Positions 8,256 through 16,979 of a stretch of 64,000 bases of DNA are shown one piece after another. Both the position numbers and the translations under genes were made by a program. Source of the stretch: Dehalococcoidia bacterium (GTDB lineage Bacteria; Chloroflexota; Dehalococcoidia; Bin125); NCBI GenBank assembly GCA_022825855.1, contig JAJDWB010000008.1, forward strand, positions 33,896 to 97,895, given 5' to 3'. The notes below the pieces were generated by a model that was not told the origin of the DNA, did no database searches, and saw only the letters and a list, made by a program, of their open reading frames with translations. Positions within the stretch are counted from its first letter, which is position 1. The number at the start of each line of letters is the position of its first letter.

Positions 8256-9419
8256 ATGTCTGCACGCGGTCCCACCACGTTCAATCCGCTGGCCGCCGCC
8301 GGGACCGCGCTCGACACGCCGCTCGCCCGCATCCTCGCCGAGCGCATCCAGGTCGAAGGACCGATGACGTTCCGCGACTGGATGGACGCCTGCCTCTATC
8401 ACCCGGAGCACGGCTACTACCGCAGCGGCCGGCCGACCGTGGGACGAGACGGCGACTTTCTGACCAGCCCGGAGGTCCATCCGCTCTTCGGCGCCGCCGT
8501 CGGACACGTCGCGGCGTCGCTCTGGCGGTCGCTGGGGCGACCCAACCGCTTCCGCATCGCCGAAGTGGGGCCCGGCAGCGGCGCACTGGCCGAGTCGATC
8601 CTGCGTCACGTCAGCGCGGACGAACCAGAGCTGGCCGAGGTCATCGGCTACACCCTGGTCGAGCCCGACCAGCGGGCGGCCGAGTCGCCACAGCAGCGGC
8701 TGGCCTCGTTTCGCGGTGTCAAGACATCGTCGGATCTCTCCCGCCTGCAAGCGGAACATCAGCTCGTGGTCGCCAATGAGTTGCTCGACGCCATACCCGT
8801 CCATCTGCTGTGCTTCGGCAACGGTCGCTGGCGGGAGCGTTATGTCAACCAAACCCCGGAGCGAGGATTCCACTTCATCTCCGGGGAGCCAAGCAGCGAG
8901 CGACTGCTCGCCCCGCTGCGCGAGGTCACGCCGGCGGAGGGCCAGCTCGTCGAAGTCGCGCCGCAGCGCGGCGAGATCGTCTCCTCGCTGCGTGGGGCCC
9001 TGGCCGAACGCGGCCTCTTGCTGCTGTTCGATTACGGCTACACGCGCGACCGGCTCTACGCGCCCTGGCGGCGCGACGGCACACTGATGACCTTCCGCCG
9101 CCATGTCCCCGGCGACGACCCCCTGGCGCATCCCGGCGAGCAGGACATCACCGCCCACATCGACATCGACCAGGTGCACGATGCAGCCCGAACGGCCGGA
9201 CTCTACGCACTGCCGGTGTTGAATCAATCGGAGTGGCTGCACCGCCTGGGCGCGGCCGTGCTGCCGGCGGTCGCCGAGGCGCAGTCCGACACGTCCGCCT
9301 ACCTGGCCGCGCGGCGCGCCGCCGAGACGCTTACCGATCCGGCCGGACTGGGCCGCGTCGCCGTGATCGGTCTCAGCCGCGGCGAGCTGCCGCCGCTGCC
9401 GGGCTGGGAGACGGCATGA
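8256..9419 (+). CDS. SAM-dependent methyltransferase, MidA/NDUFAF7 family
   Basis: 387 residues. The N-terminus has the family motif YHPEHGYYRSG ... GDFLTSPEVHPLFG. The SAM-binding motif I is FRIAEVGPGSGALAESIL near residues 98-115. FANELLDAIPVH-type motif II reads VVANELLDAIPVH, and VEVAPQRG follows. The mitochondrial relative methylates a complex I subunit Arg; a bacterial substrate is not known. Its TGA overlaps the ATG of the peroxiredoxin gene (ATGA), so translation is coupled. Confidence 0.87.
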   Translation: MSARGPTTFNPLAAAGTALDTPLARILAERIQVEGPMTFRDWMDACLYHPEHGYYRSGRPTVGRDGDFLTSPEVHPLFGAAVGHVAASLWRSLGRPNRFRIAEVGPGSGALAESILRHVSADEPELAEVIGYTLVEPDQRAAESPQQRLASFRGVKTSSDLSRLQAEHQLVVANELLDAIPVHLLCFGNGRWRERYVNQTPERGFHFISGEPSSERLLAPLREVTPAEGQLVEVAPQRGEIVSSLRGALAERGLLLLFDYGYTRDRLYAPWRRDGTLMTFRRHVPGDDPLAHPGEQDITAHIDIDQVHDAARTAGLYALPVLNQSEWLHRLGAAVLPAVAEAQSDTSAYLAARRAAETLTDPAGLGRVAVIGLSRGELPPLPGWETA

Positions 9420-9847
9420 TCGAACCCGGCGTCCAGCTCCCCGACACCCGGCTCAACCTGCGGACGTTCCTGTCCGACGGACCCCTGCTCGTGCTCTTCT
9501 ACACCGAGGCGCAGACGCCGCTCTGCACGCAGCAACTCTGCGCCTTCCGCGACGACGAAGAGATGATCCTCGAACTCAACGCCTCGGTCGTCGCCGTCTC
9601 CAGCGATCCGCCCGAGGTCCTGGAGGAGTTCAAAGCCAAACACCGCCTGCCGTTCCCGTTGCTCTCCGATCCCGAGCTTGAGGCGGCCGGGGCGTTCGGC
9701 GTCGACGACCGGGAGACCAAACGCTCGCGCCGCGCCGCCTTCGTCGCCGATGCGCAGGGCGTGGTCACGCTGGCGATTCCCTTCTACCAACCGAACAACC
9801 TCGACGACTATCAACGCATCTTCGAGGCGCTGGGACTGGACATCTAG
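9416..9847 (+). CDS. peroxiredoxin (BCP/AhpC-TSA family)
   Basis: 143-residue thiol peroxidase. The peroxidatic Cys37 lies in FYTEAQTPLCTQQLC, and Cys42 five residues on matches the resolving Cys of atypical 2-Cys BCP enzymes. The expected segment VVAVSSDPPEVLEEF follows. It would reduce H2O2 or organic hydroperoxides using thioredoxin; trxA is in this window at 36405-36731. It overlaps MidA by ATGA, and its TAG overlaps the GTG start of the peptidase gene. Confidence 0.9.
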   Translation: MIEPGVQLPDTRLNLRTFLSDGPLLVLFYTEAQTPLCTQQLCAFRDDEEMILELNASVVAVSSDPPEVLEEFKAKHRLPFPLLSDPELEAAGAFGVDDRETKRSRRAAFVADAQGVVTLAIPFYQPNNLDDYQRIFEALGLDI

Positions 9848-11022
9848 TGTTCGCCGCCTTCGACGAGCATGCCGGAGCCATCCTCGACGAGCAGATCGCG
9901 ATCTGCGAAATCCCCGCGCCGACGCATCAGGAACAGGCGCGCGCGGATTATGTCCACCGCCAACTGGCGGCGCTCGGGCTCCAGGTCCAACGGGACGAAG
10001 TCGGCAACGTCATCGCCCGGCATCCCGATCCGTCGCCCAATCCGATCGTGCTCAGCGCGCACCTCGACACGGTCTTCGGACCCGACCAGCCGGTCGGCGT
10101 GGCCCGTCCCGGACAGCCGAATCCCTACCGATCCGGCGAGATCGTTCCCGAGCGCGAGTACCACGCGCCGGGCATCTCCGACGCCGCCGCCGGGCTCGCC
10201 GCGATGCTGGCCGTGGCGCGCGTACTCAGCGCCAGCGACGCGCAGAGTCACATGCTCTACCTGGCCACGGTGGGCGAAGAAGGGCGCGGCGATCTACGCG
10301 GGGCGCGACAGTTCTGCAATGCGCCGCTGGGACGATCCGCGCGCGCCTTCATCACCATCGACCACTCCGACCCTGCCGCGATCGTCCACAGCGGGATCGG
10401 CTCGCGCCGCTACAACGTCCGCTACCGCAGCAGCGGCGGGCATAGCTGGGCCCACTTCGGGCGCTACAACCCCGCCTTCGCCCTGGCCGCGGCATCCGAC
10501 CGCCTGGCCGACATCCGCGTGCCTCGCAGTCCGCGCACGACCTACAACATCGGTGTCGTCCAGGGCGGCGAGACGGTCAACGCGATTCCCGAGCTGGCCC
10601 AGATGGACATCGATCTGCGCAGCGAATCCCCGGCCGAACTCGATCGCCTGGACGCCGACGTGCAGGAGATCATCCAACGCGGGCACGAGAAGGAGCTGCG
10701 CCGCCGCGGCGCGGGCGCGCTCGACCCGGTTGTGACTCAAATCGGCGATCGACCGGCCGGCACGACGCCGACCGACTCCGCACTGGTCCTGGCCGCCTGC
10801 GCCGCGGTCGAGGCTGAGGACCTGCGGCCCCGACTGATCGCCGCATCGACCGACGCCAACGCCGCGATCGCGGCCGGCATCCCCGCGATCGCCATGTGCT
10901 GGGGCGGCCGCTCCGACAACCAGCACAGCGTCCGCGAGTGGTTCGACCCCACCGATCGCAGCCGCTCGCTGCGCGTCATTGCCAGAACCCTGCTCGACCT
11001 CGCCGAGTCGGCGGCTGGATAG
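9847..11022 (+). CDS. M20-family zinc peptidase/deacylase
   Basis: 391 residues. Metal-site motifs of the M20 clan are visible: SAHLDTVFG (His72, Asp74), a GISDAAAGLAAML segment, and the catalytic GEEGRGD, followed by the dimerisation-domain stretch GGHSWAHFGRYNPA. It is closest in layout to peptidase T-like tripeptidases. The GTG start at 9847 overlaps the previous TAG, so the MidA, peroxiredoxin and peptidase genes form a coupled operon. The substrate is not predictable. Confidence 0.85.
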   Translation: MFAAFDEHAGAILDEQIAICEIPAPTHQEQARADYVHRQLAALGLQVQRDEVGNVIARHPDPSPNPIVLSAHLDTVFGPDQPVGVARPGQPNPYRSGEIVPEREYHAPGISDAAAGLAAMLAVARVLSASDAQSHMLYLATVGEEGRGDLRGARQFCNAPLGRSARAFITIDHSDPAAIVHSGIGSRRYNVRYRSSGGHSWAHFGRYNPAFALAAASDRLADIRVPRSPRTTYNIGVVQGGETVNAIPELAQMDIDLRSESPAELDRLDADVQEIIQRGHEKELRRRGAGALDPVVTQIGDRPAGTTPTDSALVLAACAAVEAEDLRPRLIAASTDANAAIAAGIPAIAMCWGGRSDNQHSVREWFDPTDRSRSLRVIARTLLDLAESAAG

Positions 11023-11025
11023 ACT
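11020..11025 (+). promoter_or_regulatory. -10 box for leaderless IscU-like gene
   Basis: TAGACT, then GGACCC, then the ATG at 11032. The box overlaps the stop codon of the peptidase gene. No Shine-Dalgarno sequence is present. Confidence 0.6.
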
Positions 11026-11031
11026 GGACCC

Positions 11032-11436
11032 ATGCCCGACGAAGACCTGCGCGCCTACAGCGAGATCGTGATCGACCACTTCCGGCATCCCAGAAACGCC
11101 GGGGTGCTGGTCGACGCCAACGCCGTCGGCGAGGACCGCAACCCCGTCTGCGGCGATCACATGAGACTGATGCTGCGGATCGACGGCGGCGCGATCGCCG
11201 AGGCGCGCTTCCAGACCCGAGGCTGCCCCGCCGCAATCGCGACCAGCAGCATGGCGACGGTCGTGCTCACGGGCATGACCATCGATGACGCGGCTCAGCT
11301 CAAGCGGCAAGATTTCGTCGACGCCGTCGGCGGCCTGCCCAAAGCCAAGATCCACTGTTCGGTGCTGGCCGCCGCCGCCTTGAAGAAGGCGCTCGCCCAC
11401 TACCGAGCCCAGACTCCGGCCAGCCAGTCCGCGTGA
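11032..11436 (+). CDS. IscU/NifU-like Fe-S cluster scaffold
   Basis: 134 residues. The three cluster-binding Cys lie in NPVCGD (Cys40), TRGCPAAIA (Cys65) and KIHCSVLA (Cys109), which is the IscU/SufU scaffold pattern. It would assemble Fe-S clusters and pass them to apo-proteins, of which this window has several. No cysteine desulfurase or Suf genes are adjacent. Its TGA overlaps the GTG of the CoxM-like gene, an unusual partner that may receive or need clusters. Confidence 0.88.
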   Translation: MPDEDLRAYSEIVIDHFRHPRNAGVLVDANAVGEDRNPVCGDHMRLMLRIDGGAIAEARFQTRGCPAAIATSSMATVVLTGMTIDDAAQLKRQDFVDAVGGLPKAKIHCSVLAAAALKKALAHYRAQTPASQSA

Positions 11437-12083
11437 ACGAGCAGCGCATTCCGCTCAATCGATCCGTGCTCGACCTGCAGAGCCAGGGCGACAACGCGAT
11501 CAACGACTGGTTTGCCTTCGGCGACTCGGTCTCGACGATCCGCATCTGCCTGGAAGATCCGCAGCACCACGCGCTGGCGGCCGCATTGATCGTGCTCGAC
11601 GCGCAACTCAAGCTCGCCGACGGCGACACGGCGCATCTCGACGCCCGCCTGCTGCACGAGGGCGGCGTCGATATCGACGGCCGCGAGGGCGCGGCGAGCG
11701 CCGAAGAGCTGCGCATTCCCCGCCTGCCGCGCGGTGCCCAGACCGCGTCGGCCGTCGCGCGGGCCGACGCCAGCGTCAGCGCCTCGGCCCGGCTCTCGCT
11801 CAACGGCGACGCCGCCGTCATGCTCGTCGGCGTCGCGCCCCATCCGATCCGCGCGCGCCAGATCGAGTCGGTCGTGCGCGGACGCCAGCTCAACGACCGG
11901 ATCATCGATCTCGCCGCGCAGACCGCGCGCAGCGAGGCGCAACCCTACGGCGTCGGCGACCTGACCGACGCCGTCGCCGTCGACCACGTGGAAGACGCCG
12001 TGCGCCGCCTCTTCCGACGGTTGCGCGACCGGTTTGACGAGGCAGAACCTTATGATCGCCGCCATCCTCCTCGCCGCCGGTGA
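11433..12083 (+). CDS. CoxM-like molybdo-flavoprotein FAD-subunit remnant or relative
   Basis: 216 residues. From about residue 45 it follows the second half of CO/xanthine dehydrogenase medium subunits: HALAAALIVLDAQLKLADG, then EELRIPRLPRG, then SARLSLNGDAAVMLVGVAPHPIRAR and a C-terminal helical region. The first FAD-binding half with its Gly-rich loops is missing. No large or small hydroxylase subunit is nearby, although a MocA-like nucleotidyltransferase follows. It may be a degenerate subunit or a repurposed C-terminal domain. The start is GTG, coupled to the IscU-like gene. The family call is inference from the pattern. Confidence 0.55.
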   Translation: MNEQRIPLNRSVLDLQSQGDNAINDWFAFGDSVSTIRICLEDPQHHALAAALIVLDAQLKLADGDTAHLDARLLHEGGVDIDGREGAASAEELRIPRLPRGAQTASAVARADASVSASARLSLNGDAAVMLVGVAPHPIRARQIESVVRGRQLNDRIIDLAAQTARSEAQPYGVGDLTDAVAVDHVEDAVRRLFRRLRDRFDEAEPYDRRHPPRRR

Positions 12084-12642
12084 GTCCAGCCGCATGGGCC
12101 GGCCCAAGCAGTTGCTGGACTGGCGCGGTCAAGCGTTGATCGCCGCCCAGGTCGAGGCGCTGCTCGCGGCGCGATGCCGGCCGGTCGTGGTCGTCCTCGG
12201 CGCGCACGACCGCGAGGTCCGCGCCGCCATTCCGTCGCGGCCCGACGTGCAGATCGCCACCAACCGCAACTGGCGGGAGGGCCGCGCGTCGTCGATCCGA
12301 ACCGGAGCCCGGGCGGTGCCTCCGACCATTGACGCCGTGGTCGTCGTCTCGGTCGATCAACCGACCGACGCTGCGGTCATCGAGACACTGGAATCGGCAT
12401 TCGATCGCTCGCCCGATGCGCGGATCGCCGTGCCTCGGCACGACGGGCGCAACGGTCACCCGCCCATCTTTCGCGCCGAGCTGCTGCCCCAACTGCAGAG
12501 CGTGACGGAGCGACAGGAAGGTCTGCGAGCGCTCCGACGGCGTCACGCCGAGCGCACTATCTTCGTGGAGATGGACAATCCAATCGTGACGCTCAACCTG
12601 AACACGCCCGACGCCTACCGCCGCGCGCGTGCGCTCCTCTAA
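12052..12642 (+). CDS. MobA/MocA-like nucleotidyltransferase
   Basis: 196 residues. The N-terminal signature AAILLAAGESSRMGRPKQLL is the nucleotide-binding loop of the NTP_transf_3 family, followed by VVVVSVDQPTDA with the metal-binding Asp and GHPPIFRAELL. MocA enzymes join CTP to molybdopterin for molybdenum hydroxylases such as CO dehydrogenase, which fits the CoxM-like gene it overlaps by 32 nt. The ATG at 12052 has GAGG 9 nt upstream and is preferred over a TTG at 12034. Other NTP-transferase roles are possible. Confidence 0.8.
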   Translation: MIAAILLAAGESSRMGRPKQLLDWRGQALIAAQVEALLAARCRPVVVVLGAHDREVRAAIPSRPDVQIATNRNWREGRASSIRTGARAVPPTIDAVVVVSVDQPTDAAVIETLESAFDRSPDARIAVPRHDGRNGHPPIFRAELLPQLQSVTERQEGLRALRRRHAERTIFVEMDNPIVTLNLNTPDAYRRARALL

Positions 12643-12726
12643 ACTGCATCAGGTGCAAGAAACCGCGTTCGACCCCCGATACCGCGCATCGGCCCACCCA
12701 GGCGCGGCGGATAGAGTGGATGACTG

Positions 12727-13734
12727 ATGGCCACGCCGCTCAGACAGACGATCAAAGTCGGCAAGTACGTCGTCGGACAGCGCCTCCGAGGAACGGAACG
12801 CTACCCGCTCGTGCTGATGCTCGAGCCGCTGCTGCAATGCAACCTTGAGTGCGCCGGCTGCGGCAAGATTCAACACCCGACCGACATCCTGCGCCGGCGC
12901 CTGACGCCGCAACAGTGCTGGGACGCGGTCGAGGAGTGCGGCGCGCCGGTCGTCGCCATCGCCGGCGGCGAGCCGCTGATCCACCAGGACATCGTCGAGA
13001 TCGCCAACGGCTTCACCGATCGGCAGAAGTTCGTCTACCTCTGCACCAACGCGATCCTGCTCGAACGCAAGCTGCAGGATTTCGAGCCCAATCCCTATCT
13101 CACCTTCTCCGTCCACGTCGACGGCTTTGAGCAGGACCACGACGACTCGGTCTGCCGCGACGGCGTCTGGGATGTGGCGATCCGCGCGATCGAGGCGGCC
13201 AAGGCGCGCGGCTTCCGCGTCACGACCAACAGCACGTTCTTCCTCGGCGCCCAGCCCGACCGGATCCGGATGATGTTCGACAAGCTGATGGAGATCGGCG
13301 TCGACGGCCTCATGATCTCGCCCGGCTACCCCTACGAGAAGGCGCCCGACCAGGAGCATTTCCTCGCTCGAAACCAAACCAAGGAACTCTTCCGCGACAT
13401 CCTCAACGATCCGCCCAGGCACTGGAAGTTCAACCACTCCGAACTCTTCCTCGACTTCCTCAAGGGCGAGATCGAGTACGACTGCACGCCCTGGGGCAAT
13501 CCGACCTACACGGTCTTCGGCTGGCAGCGGCCCTGCTACCTGATGGACGAGGGCTATGCCGAGAGCTGGCAGGAACTGATCGAGGAAACCGAGTGGGAGA
13601 ACTACGGCGTCGCCTCGGGCAACCCCAAGTGCGTCGACTGCATGGTCCACTCGGGCTACGAGGCGTCAGCCGTGATCGACGCCACGACCAACCTCAAGGC
13701 CGGCCTGCGCAGCTTCGTCGGCTCGATTCGCTAA
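12727..13734 (+). CDS. hpnH: radical SAM adenosyl-hopene transferase HpnH
   Basis: 335 residues. The radical-SAM cluster is CNLECAGC (Cys38, Cys42, Cys45), preceded by RYPLVLMLEPLLQ and followed by CGKIQHP and AIAGGEPLIH. This arrangement is characteristic of HpnH, which attaches the 5'-deoxyadenosyl group to diploptene to start the C35 hopanoid side chain. A C-terminal CVDCMVHSGYEASAV motif also matches. Genes resembling hpnG and hpnA lie 3-5 kb downstream, but no squalene-hopene cyclase is in view. A TAGAGT box at 12712-12717 could be the -10. Confidence 0.88.
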   Translation: MATPLRQTIKVGKYVVGQRLRGTERYPLVLMLEPLLQCNLECAGCGKIQHPTDILRRRLTPQQCWDAVEECGAPVVAIAGGEPLIHQDIVEIANGFTDRQKFVYLCTNAILLERKLQDFEPNPYLTFSVHVDGFEQDHDDSVCRDGVWDVAIRAIEAAKARGFRVTTNSTFFLGAQPDRIRMMFDKLMEIGVDGLMISPGYPYEKAPDQEHFLARNQTKELFRDILNDPPRHWKFNHSELFLDFLKGEIEYDCTPWGNPTYTVFGWQRPCYLMDEGYAESWQELIEETEWENYGVASGNPKCVDCMVHSGYEASAVIDATTNLKAGLRSFVGSIR

Positions 13735-13860
13735 CGACATTCGTCTGATCGGGCCACATCCCCGCCTCGGCAGGGATCGAGCGTCTCCTGCTTCTGCAAG
13801 AATTCCAATCGACCGCAGCCCTGGCCGCAGCGGCGCGTCCGCGTGCAAGGAGATCTCACG

Positions 13861-15273
13861 GTGTCAAGACAAGAACCAGGCCCTGCGCCGACCATGGAGA
13901 GCCAACCGCCGACCCAGCTCGCCCCGGCGATTCCGTTGGAGGAAGTTGGCCGGATCGCCGAGCGGGTGCAGGAGCTGATCGCCGCCGGCAACGAAGCCGC
14001 GGCCTGGCAACGACTGCGCCAGTTGCATCCCGCCGATGTCGGCCTGATCCTCGCCGGACTGCCGCGTGCCAGCAGCGAAGCGCTGTTGGAGATCATGTCG
14101 CCGCAGACCGTCACCTGGGTGCTCCGTCATATGAATCCCGTCGAGGCCAGCCGACTTGGCGCGCGACTGAGCATTCAGACGCTCTCCTTCGTCCTCGATC
14201 AGGTCAATCCCCGCCACGCCCTCACGGCCCTGCAGAAACTCCCGATTCGCCGGGCGCGGGAAGTGGCCGAACAGTTGGATCAACCGATTGCCGAAAGCGA
14301 ACTGCTCAGTCAAGACCCCAACACGGCTGGCTCGCTGATGACCAACCGCTTCGTCGCGGTTGACGCCGACGCCGCCGTCGCCGAGTTGCGGACCGCGCTC
14401 GAGGCGCTGCAAGAGGACCGCAACCGCCTGACCTACCTCTATGTCCGCAACGCCGAGGGCATGCCCGAGGGCCAGATCTCCATGGTCAACTTGGCATTGG
14501 CATCCGCCGACGACGACGCCTCATCGATCGCAACTCCCCTGACCGCGGTCGTATCCGTCGACACCCCGGCCCAGGAGTGCGCCCGGTTGCGCCGCCACTA
14601 CAACCTGACCCAGCTACCCGTGATCGAAGGCAATCAGCTGATCGGCGTGATTTTGCCCGACGAACTGCTTGGCGTCACCGTCGAAGAGGACACGCGGCAA
14701 ATGCTCCAGGTCGCCAACGTTCCGGGTGAACGAGCCGACGGCCCGATGGCCGCCTCGATTCGCACGCGGCTGCCCTGGCTGACGATCAATCTGGCCACAA
14801 CCTTCCTCGCCGCCGCGACCATCTCGCTGTTCGAGTCGACCCTGGCTCAACTGGTCGTGCTGGCGGCGTTTCTGCCGGTCGTCGCCGGACAGGGCGGGAT
14901 CGGCGGCACGCAAACGCTCACGCTGATCGTCCGCGCCATCGCCCTGGGCGAACTCGTCGGCGTGCGGGCGAAGCGGCTGCTGGTCCGCGAGGCCATCCTC
15001 GGCCTGCTGCACGGAATCTGGCTCGGTCTGCTGGTCGCCGCCATCGCCGTGATCTGGCAGGACAACCTCGGGCTCGCGCTGGTGCTGGGATTCGCCATGC
15101 TCGGCAACATGGTGATAGCCGGCACGGTCGGCGCGGGCGTGCCATTACTCATGCGACGCGTCGGCATCGATCCCGCCGTGGCCTCGGCCGTCGTCGTCAC
15201 CACCTTCACCGACGTGTTCGGCTTCCTGCTCTTCCTCGGCATCGCCCAGGCCGCGATCAGCCTGCTCGTCTGA
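13861..15273 (+). CDS. mgtE: MgtE-family magnesium transporter
   Basis: About 470 residues. The layout is the MgtE N domain (~30-150, with LHPADVGLILAGLP), a CBS pair (~160-285, SLMTNRFVAVDADAAVAEL) and a five-helix membrane domain from ~315. The pore signature is PVVAGQGGIGGTQTLTLIVRA, close to the usual GNAGNQ form. Cytoplasmic Mg2+ is known to gate this family through the N and CBS domains. The start is the GTG at 13861, since AAGGAGAT ends 6 nt upstream; an earlier in-frame GTG at 13843 lacks a site. Confidence 0.9.
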   Translation: MSRQEPGPAPTMESQPPTQLAPAIPLEEVGRIAERVQELIAAGNEAAAWQRLRQLHPADVGLILAGLPRASSEALLEIMSPQTVTWVLRHMNPVEASRLGARLSIQTLSFVLDQVNPRHALTALQKLPIRRAREVAEQLDQPIAESELLSQDPNTAGSLMTNRFVAVDADAAVAELRTALEALQEDRNRLTYLYVRNAEGMPEGQISMVNLALASADDDASSIATPLTAVVSVDTPAQECARLRRHYNLTQLPVIEGNQLIGVILPDELLGVTVEEDTRQMLQVANVPGERADGPMAASIRTRLPWLTINLATTFLAAATISLFESTLAQLVVLAAFLPVVAGQGGIGGTQTLTLIVRAIALGELVGVRAKRLLVREAILGLLHGIWLGLLVAAIAVIWQDNLGLALVLGFAMLGNMVIAGTVGAGVPLLMRRVGIDPAVASAVVVTTFTDVFGFLLFLGIAQAAISLLV

Positions 15274-15288
15274 CCACTCGCGCGATAC

Positions 15289-16053
15289 CTAGACCAGCCG
15301 GAAGCGCACGCCGCCCAGCATCACCGTCGACTCGTCCTCGGACACGTCCAGATCGTGGTGCCGCGCCGTCGTGACCACATGCCCGCGATCGACCGTCGCC
15401 ACATCCAGCCCGCCCAGGCCGTCGCCGCGGCCGTCTGCGGCCTCGACGAAGCGCAACTCGGCGTCGTCCAGGGCAATCGTCGGGTGACCGTCGGCGTCCG
15501 ATCCGCAGGGAATCTCCAGTACCTCCGACCAGCGGGCCGCCATGCCCGGCGGGTCGCCGCTCTGCAGCTCGGCCGCCGCCATCTTCGTGATCACGTGCTC
15601 TCTCCGCGCCGGTACCCAGTGGTCGCCGGCCGGATTCCAGGGACCGCCCGGCTGCTCGCCGGTGTTCCAGCGCAGCTCGGCGATCGCTCCGGGCACGTCC
15701 TTGGGATGGAGTTGGATACCGTCGGTCTGGTCGTTGCCGGCGTCGATGATCGAGCGAATGCCCAGTTCCGAGACCCGGGCGCGCCGGGCGGCCATGTCGT
15801 CGCACTGCATGATCACCATGTAGCCGCCGTCGCCGCCTCGGCGGCGCAGATAGCGCCCGCCGGCCGTGCCGGGAGTGATCGGCGAGACGACTTCGATGAA
15901 GGAGTCCCCGATTGGCATGAGGAAGTTGTGCAGCCCGAATCGGCCCACGCCGGGATCTCGGTGACAGACTTCCAGCCCGAAAACGCCGCGCAGGTGCGAC
16001 TCGATCATGTCCAGATCTTCAGCCACCAGGCAGATCTGCCGCATTCTCAGCAT
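15289..16053 (-). CDS. VOC (glyoxalase/bleomycin-resistance) superfamily protein
   Basis: 254 residues with two halves of the vicinal-oxygen-chelate fold. The first contains RQICLVAEDLDMIESHLRGVFGLEV and GDSFIEVVSPI. GAIAELRWNTGEQPGGPWNPAG lies between the halves. A GAGAGG site precedes the ATG. It lies 46 nt downstream of an enoyl-CoA hydratase gene and is probably co-transcribed, so it may act on a related CoA or aromatic metabolite. Residues lining a metal site are not certain. Confidence 0.75.
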   Translation of the reverse strand: MLRMRQICLVAEDLDMIESHLRGVFGLEVCHRDPGVGRFGLHNFLMPIGDSFIEVVSPITPGTAGGRYLRRRGGDGGYMVIMQCDDMAARRARVSELGIRSIIDAGNDQTDGIQLHPKDVPGAIAELRWNTGEQPGGPWNPAGDHWVPARREHVITKMAAAELQSGDPPGMAARWSEVLEIPCGSDADGHPTIALDDAELRFVEAADGRGDGLGGLDVATVDRGHVVTTARHHDLDVSEDESTVMLGGVRFRLV

Positions 16054-16099
16054 GGCGCACCTCTCAACCCACCTGTTGGACCGCCCTCGGCCCGTTGAC

Positions 16100-16885
16100 T
16101 CACCTGCCTGTGAACACCGGACGCCGCTTCTCGACGAACGCCCGGCGTGCTTCGATCGAATCCTCGCTCTCGCCCACGCGGCGCATTCGATCCGCCTCGC
16201 GCCGGACGGCCTCCGACAGCGGAATCGTGAACGCGTCGTTGAGGTTGTTCTTGATCTCCGCGATCGCGCCGGGATGCGAGTCCCGCAACTGCGCGGCGAC
16301 CTGCAAGACATTGGGCATCAGCTCCTCGGGGTCGAACGAGCCGTTGGCGAGTCCGAGCGACATCGCCTCCTCCGCGTTGACGCGGTCGGGCAGCAGGTAC
16401 ATCTCCCGCGCCTTGCCCATGCCCACCAGCCGCGGCAGCAGCCAGGTGCCGCCGAAGTCGCCCGAGAAGCCCACCTTGAGGAACGCCGTGTAGAGGTACG
16501 CCGTCGTCGACATGTAGCGCAGGTCGCAGGCCAGCGTGATCGAACAGCCGGCCCCGGCCGCGCCGCCGTTGATCGCGGCGATCGTCGGCTTCGGCATCTG
16601 GTGCAGCAGGATCGACGTGCGCTCCTGGTTGGTCAGCGAATAGATACTCTGCTCGAGGTTGCGGATATCGCCGCGTCCGGTGTCTTTGAGGTCCCCGCCG
16701 GCGCAGAACAAGCGCCCCGCGCCGGTCAGGATTACAACGCGCACGTCGTTGTCCGCCGCCGCCTGCTCGCAGGCCAGCGGTAGCTCGTTCAGCATCGTGC
16801 CGTTCAGCGCATTCAGCGACTCAGGCCGGTTCAGCGTGATCGTGCAGATCCCGTCCTCAACGTCATAGAGCAGGGTTTCGTACAT
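16100..16885 (-). CDS. enoyl-CoA hydratase/isomerase family protein
   Basis: 261 residues of the crotonase fold. Hallmarks are TITLNRPESLNALN, the oxyanion-hole segment FCAGGDLKDT, and PTIAAINGGAAGAGCSITLACDLRY. The second catalytic region is FSGDFGGTWLLPRLVG, where the usual Glu pair of true hydratases is altered, so isomerase or another crotonase chemistry is possible. The ATG at 16885 is preferred to a TTG one codon earlier. It is first in a two-gene unit with the VOC protein. Confidence 0.88.
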   Translation of the reverse strand: MYETLLYDVEDGICTITLNRPESLNALNGTMLNELPLACEQAAADNDVRVVILTGAGRLFCAGGDLKDTGRGDIRNLEQSIYSLTNQERTSILLHQMPKPTIAAINGGAAGAGCSITLACDLRYMSTTAYLYTAFLKVGFSGDFGGTWLLPRLVGMGKAREMYLLPDRVNAEEAMSLGLANGSFDPEELMPNVLQVAAQLRDSHPGAIAEIKNNLNDAFTIPLSEAVRREADRMRRVGESEDSIEARRAFVEKRRPVFTGR

Positions 16886-16966
16886 CAAGCGTTCCTTCAG
16901 CTCGGTTCGGTCGGTTCGATTGGGCTCAGTCTACCCGCCGCGTGCCGCCGTGCCGCGGCGCTGGCG

Positions 16967-16972
16967 TAGACT
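16967..16972 (+). promoter_or_regulatory. -10 box for leaderless hpnG-like gene
   Basis: TAGACT, then seven bases, then the ATG at 16980. The GAGG directly against the ATG is too close to act as a normal ribosome binding site. Confidence 0.5.
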
Positions 16973-16979
16973 GACGAGG

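Noticed and set aside
13735..13860. A tRNA or riboswitch before mgtE
   Set aside because: No cloverleaf, and no M-box-like conserved pairing can be drawn; only a ribosome binding site is clear.
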